The notes below the pieces were generated by a model. That model saw only the letters and a list, made by a program, of their open reading frames with translations. It searched no databases and was not told the origin of the DNA. A stretch of 64,000 nt of DNA. Origin: Streptomyces sp. AC512_CC834. GTDB lineage: Bacteria; Actinomycetota; Actinomycetes; Streptomycetales; Streptomycetaceae. The DNA lies in the NCBI RefSeq assembly GCF_019049325.1, contig NZ_JAGMUO010000030.1:97149-161148 (forward strand). Reading direction: 5' to 3'. Shown in pieces: positions 61,968 to 64,000 of the stretch (its first letter is position 1; every line of letters starts with the position of its first letter). Position numbers and translations under genes: made by a program.

Positions 61968-63601
61968 TGCCGGGCAACGGCACGCCGGTGCGCGCGCGAC
62001 GGCGGCTGAAGGACCGGGTGCCGGTACGGCTGCGGCACCACTGGAAGCCGGTCGGCGCGCTGTGCGCGGGGCTCGCCGTCATGGTCTACGCCTTCGGCGA
62101 CGCCCGCGTCTCGCCGTACGTCACCTCCTCCTCCCGCGTGGAGGCCGACGTCATCACGGACGACGTCCGGGGGACGGTCGACGTTTACGACACGTCCGTC
62201 GCGCACTCCATCCAACTGGAGTACGACCAGACCGAGTTCGACAAGATGATGAAGGAGTTCCAGGAGGACGGGAACAAGGAGTACATCAAGGCGGACCTCA
62301 CCGTCGACGGGGTCTACCTCCAAGACGTCGGACTCCGCCTGAAGGGCAACTCCACACTGATGTCCCTGCGCGGCAACGGCCAGGGCGGACCCGGTGGCGG
62401 CCGGAACACGCCCGGTGGTGCCGGTGGCGGGCAGGGAGCCCCGGCCCCGCAGCAGCAGCAAGGCGGCGGGGCCGGGGGACAGGGCGGTCAGCGGCAGGGC
62501 GCCGCAGCCGGCGGCGCGGGCGGCGGCGGCATGGGTGGCGGCGGCATGACGCAGTACAACCTGTCCGAGGACAAGCCCGAGGAACTGCCCTGGCTGATCA
62601 AGGTCGACGAGTTCGTCGAGGGCCGCGCCTACCAGGGCGAGCGCGAGATCTCCCTGCGCCCCGGCAGTAACCAACAGGTGCCGGTGAACGAGGCACTGAC
62701 GCTGAACCTGATGGACACCAGCGGCCTGAAGAACGAGCGGTACGCCTTCACCTCGGTCCAGGTCAACGACGGGCCCGAAGTCACCCGGCTGATGGTCGAG
62801 AACCCCGACACCGAGTACGCCGACTCCGTCGGTGACGGCAACGGGGTGATGTACAAGGCGCGGGCCGGCAGCAGCTTCTCGTACGTCGGGGACGACCCCA
62901 CGGACTACGAGGAGTCCTTCAAGCAGCTCAACAAGGTCGGCAGCCAGGACCTCGAACCGGTCATGAAGCTCATCCGGTGGGTCGACCAGGCCTCGGACGG
63001 CGAGTTCGAGAAGAACCTCGACCAGTACGTCGACGTGGAGTCCCTCGCCACGTACGTCGCGGCACAGAACCTCCTCCTGAACTCCGACGACATGGCGGGC
63101 CCGGGCCAGAACTACCTCCTCTGGTACGACCTGGACACCAAGAAGTTCACCGTCCTGGGCTGGGACTACAACCTCACGCTCTCCGGCAACGCGACCACGG
63201 GCCCGGACGACGAGACCGGCATGGGCGGCGGCACGGACGGGGACACCGCGATGCCGGAAGGCGCGCCTGAAGGCATGCCCGAGGGCATGCCCGGCGGTGG
63301 CGCGGATCAGGGCCAGAACGGCGAAAGCCGCATGGGCAACGGCGGCATGGGCGGCCACGTGCTCAAGGAGCGCTTCCTCGCCTCCGACACCCTCGACGGC
63401 GTCTACAAGAAGGCGTACCGGGAGCTGTACGAGAAGTTCTACAGCTCGGGCACCGCGCTGAAGGCCCTCGACAGCGTCGCCGACCAGGCGGGCACGGCCG
63501 GCGCGGACGGCGACGAACTGGACTCCGCCGTCGAGAACCTGCGCAAGACGGTCCAAGAGCGCACCGCGGCGCTGGCGAAGGACGAGGAGGTCACGGGCTG
63601 A
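61967..63601 (+). CDS. CotH kinase family protein
   Basis: About 544 residues. A transmembrane anchor lies near 30-48. The CotH domain starts near 75 (HSIQLEYDQTEFDKMM) with GLRLKGNST and continues after a Gly/Gln-rich insert (about 123-195) through LSLRPGSNQQ, MLYKARAG-like VMYKARAGSSF and the catalytic-type VLGWDYNLTLS. CotH proteins are secreted protein kinases with an atypical fold. Start ATG 61967 (TGATG overlap). It completes the VTC-DUF4956-CotH cassette. Confidence 0.9.
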   Translation: MPGNGTPVRARRRLKDRVPVRLRHHWKPVGALCAGLAVMVYAFGDARVSPYVTSSSRVEADVITDDVRGTVDVYDTSVAHSIQLEYDQTEFDKMMKEFQEDGNKEYIKADLTVDGVYLQDVGLRLKGNSTLMSLRGNGQGGPGGGRNTPGGAGGGQGAPAPQQQQGGGAGGQGGQRQGAAAGGAGGGGMGGGGMTQYNLSEDKPEELPWLIKVDEFVEGRAYQGEREISLRPGSNQQVPVNEALTLNLMDTSGLKNERYAFTSVQVNDGPEVTRLMVENPDTEYADSVGDGNGVMYKARAGSSFSYVGDDPTDYEESFKQLNKVGSQDLEPVMKLIRWVDQASDGEFEKNLDQYVDVESLATYVAAQNLLLNSDDMAGPGQNYLLWYDLDTKKFTVLGWDYNLTLSGNATTGPDDETGMGGGTDGDTAMPEGAPEGMPEGMPGGGADQGQNGESRMGNGGMGGHVLKERFLASDTLDGVYKKAYRELYEKFYSSGTALKALDSVADQAGTAGADGDELDSAVENLRKTVQERTAALAKDEEVTG

Positions 63602-63604
63602 TCC

Positions 63605-63652
63605 CCCGGTGTCCGGCCGGACTCCCACCCGGGAGCCCGGCCGGACACCGGG
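63605..63652 (+). terminator. Terminator of the VTC-CotH operon
   Basis: CCCGGTGTCCGGCCGG and CCGGCCGGACACCGGG are the outer arms, with TCCC/GGGA pairing inside around a 4-nt loop. It follows the CotH stop by 3 bp and may also serve the convergent DUF397 gene. Confidence 0.88.
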
Positions 63653-63659
63653 TCTAAGT

Positions 63660-63851
63660 TCAGCCGCGTGAGTCGGTCGCCAGCGTCGTGAACGCCGACC
63701 AGGCATTGCGGGAGACAGTCAGGGCATGCCGCTGGGTGTCCTTCGAGTCCCGGACAAGAACGACGCTGGGGCGCAGTGCCACCTCGATACAGTTGTCACC
63801 GCCACCGCCGCTGTAGCTGCTCTTGAACCAGGCCAGCTCGCTTGTGTTCAT
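63660..63851 (-). CDS. DUF397 protein
   Basis: A 63-residue protein beginning MNTSELAWFKSSYSGGGGDN with CIEVAL and RDSKDT, the DUF397 signature. Such genes follow XRE-type helix-turn-helix genes in Streptomyces and form developmental or toxin-antitoxin-like pairs. The ATG overlaps the stop of the upstream frame (ATGA), as usual, although that partner is interrupted here. Confidence 0.9.
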   Translation of the reverse strand: MNTSELAWFKSSYSGGGGDNCIEVALRPSVVLVRDSKDTQRHALTVSRNAWSAFTTLATDSRG

Positions 63852-63903
63852 AGCGCTCCTCGCATCTGCTCCAGCAGGCTCACCGTGGTTTGGTGACTCA
63901 GAG
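63848..63903 (-). pseudogene. 3' exon of an HTH regulator gene interrupted by a group II intron
   Basis: In the frame ending at TGA 63848-63850 the sequence reads LSHQTTVSLLEQMRGAL and overlaps the DUF397 start, the position of the XRE-type partner's C-terminus. At 63904 it joins intron sequence. The rest of the gene is beyond the window. Confidence 0.6.
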
Positions 63904-64000
63904 GTCGGGTAGCCGGACCACGTTGCCGTGATCCGGCCCCCTCAGAACCGGACGTGCGCCTTTCAACGCATCCGGCTCAAGCAAGCCGCGAGGGCTTCGC
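63904..64000 (-). mobile_element. 3' end of a group II intron (domains V and VI)
   Basis: On the minus strand, domain V (63945-63978, 34 nt) runs GAGCCGGATGCGTTGAAAGG then CGCACGTCCGGTTC, keeping the AGC triad and GAAA loop. Domain VI is a hairpin with GCAA tetraloop near 63921-63927, and the intron ends CTACCCGAC at 63904, with an unpaired A 7 nt from the end. The intron body and reverse-transcriptase gene lie beyond the window. Confidence 0.8.

Noticed and set aside
1..64000. tRNA or rRNA genes
   Set aside because: No T-loop-like GGTTCGAATCC patterns or rRNA blocks were found by eye.

Overview
The window is high-GC actinobacterial DNA with Streptomyces gene content and GTG/TTG-rich starts. 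The left 23 kb matches, from memory, a conserved Streptomyces chromosomal order: ferrochelatase, inositol-phosphatase-like gene, cutRS, dut, kdpDE, two TrkA proteins, a KimA-like transporter and a TrmA/RlmD-type methyltransferase. No database could be searched, so family names rest on motifs and gene order.

Layout. (1) 1-12.1 kb: housekeeping genes, including haem synthesis (hemH), the CutRS two-component system, DUF4193, DUF3093, a thioesterase, dUTPase and DUF3710. (2) 12.3-21.8 kb: an orphan ABC ATPase, then a potassium-homeostasis neighbourhood of KdpD/KdpE, an OB-fold protein, a DUF3159 membrane protein, two TrkA proteins, an apparently unannotated 37-residue membrane peptide and a KimA-type transporter. 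(3) 21.9-32.5 kb: the methyltransferase gene followed by an accessory region. Diverged copies of the methyltransferase 3' end, TGACCTG-type cores and tandem 11-bp repeats recur at about 23.3, 25.5, 27.6 and 32.4 kb. Between them lie a broken IS3 transposase, VapBC, a CopG/Doc pair, a dead AbiEii-type toxin, a secreted GxGYxYP protein, a second Doc copy that lost its antitoxin, a RidA/WYL pair and an MFS fragment. I read this as serial site-specific insertion at the 3' end of the methyltransferase gene. (4) 32.5-36.1 kb: a P450, a truncated histidine-kinase-like ATPase and a PP2C phosphatase. (5) 36.3-49.1 kb: secreted S8 protease, M9 collagenase, two tandem M24B aminopeptidases and four regulators, which look like a protein and peptide degradation block. 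(6) 49.1-52.6 kb: a metallo-beta-lactamase-fold hydrolase divergent from an AtzG-like/amidase operon and followed by a TetR gene; three near-identical operator-like sites link all three promoters. (7) 52.7-57.2 kb: an AAA ATPase, an IS5 fragment and a frameshifted LuxR-family regulator. (8) 57.3-63.6 kb: a multicopper oxidase and a P450 divergent across a 10-bp repeat array, then a VTC / DUF4956 / CotH operon. (9) 63.6-64.0 kb: a DUF397 gene preceded by an HTH gene whose 3' exon abuts the 3' end (domains V and VI) of a group II intron that runs off the window.

Best candidates for something new are the insertion hotspot at the methyltransferase gene with its repeat architecture, the TetR / MBL / AtzG-like amidase regulon, and the small membrane peptide in the potassium locus.
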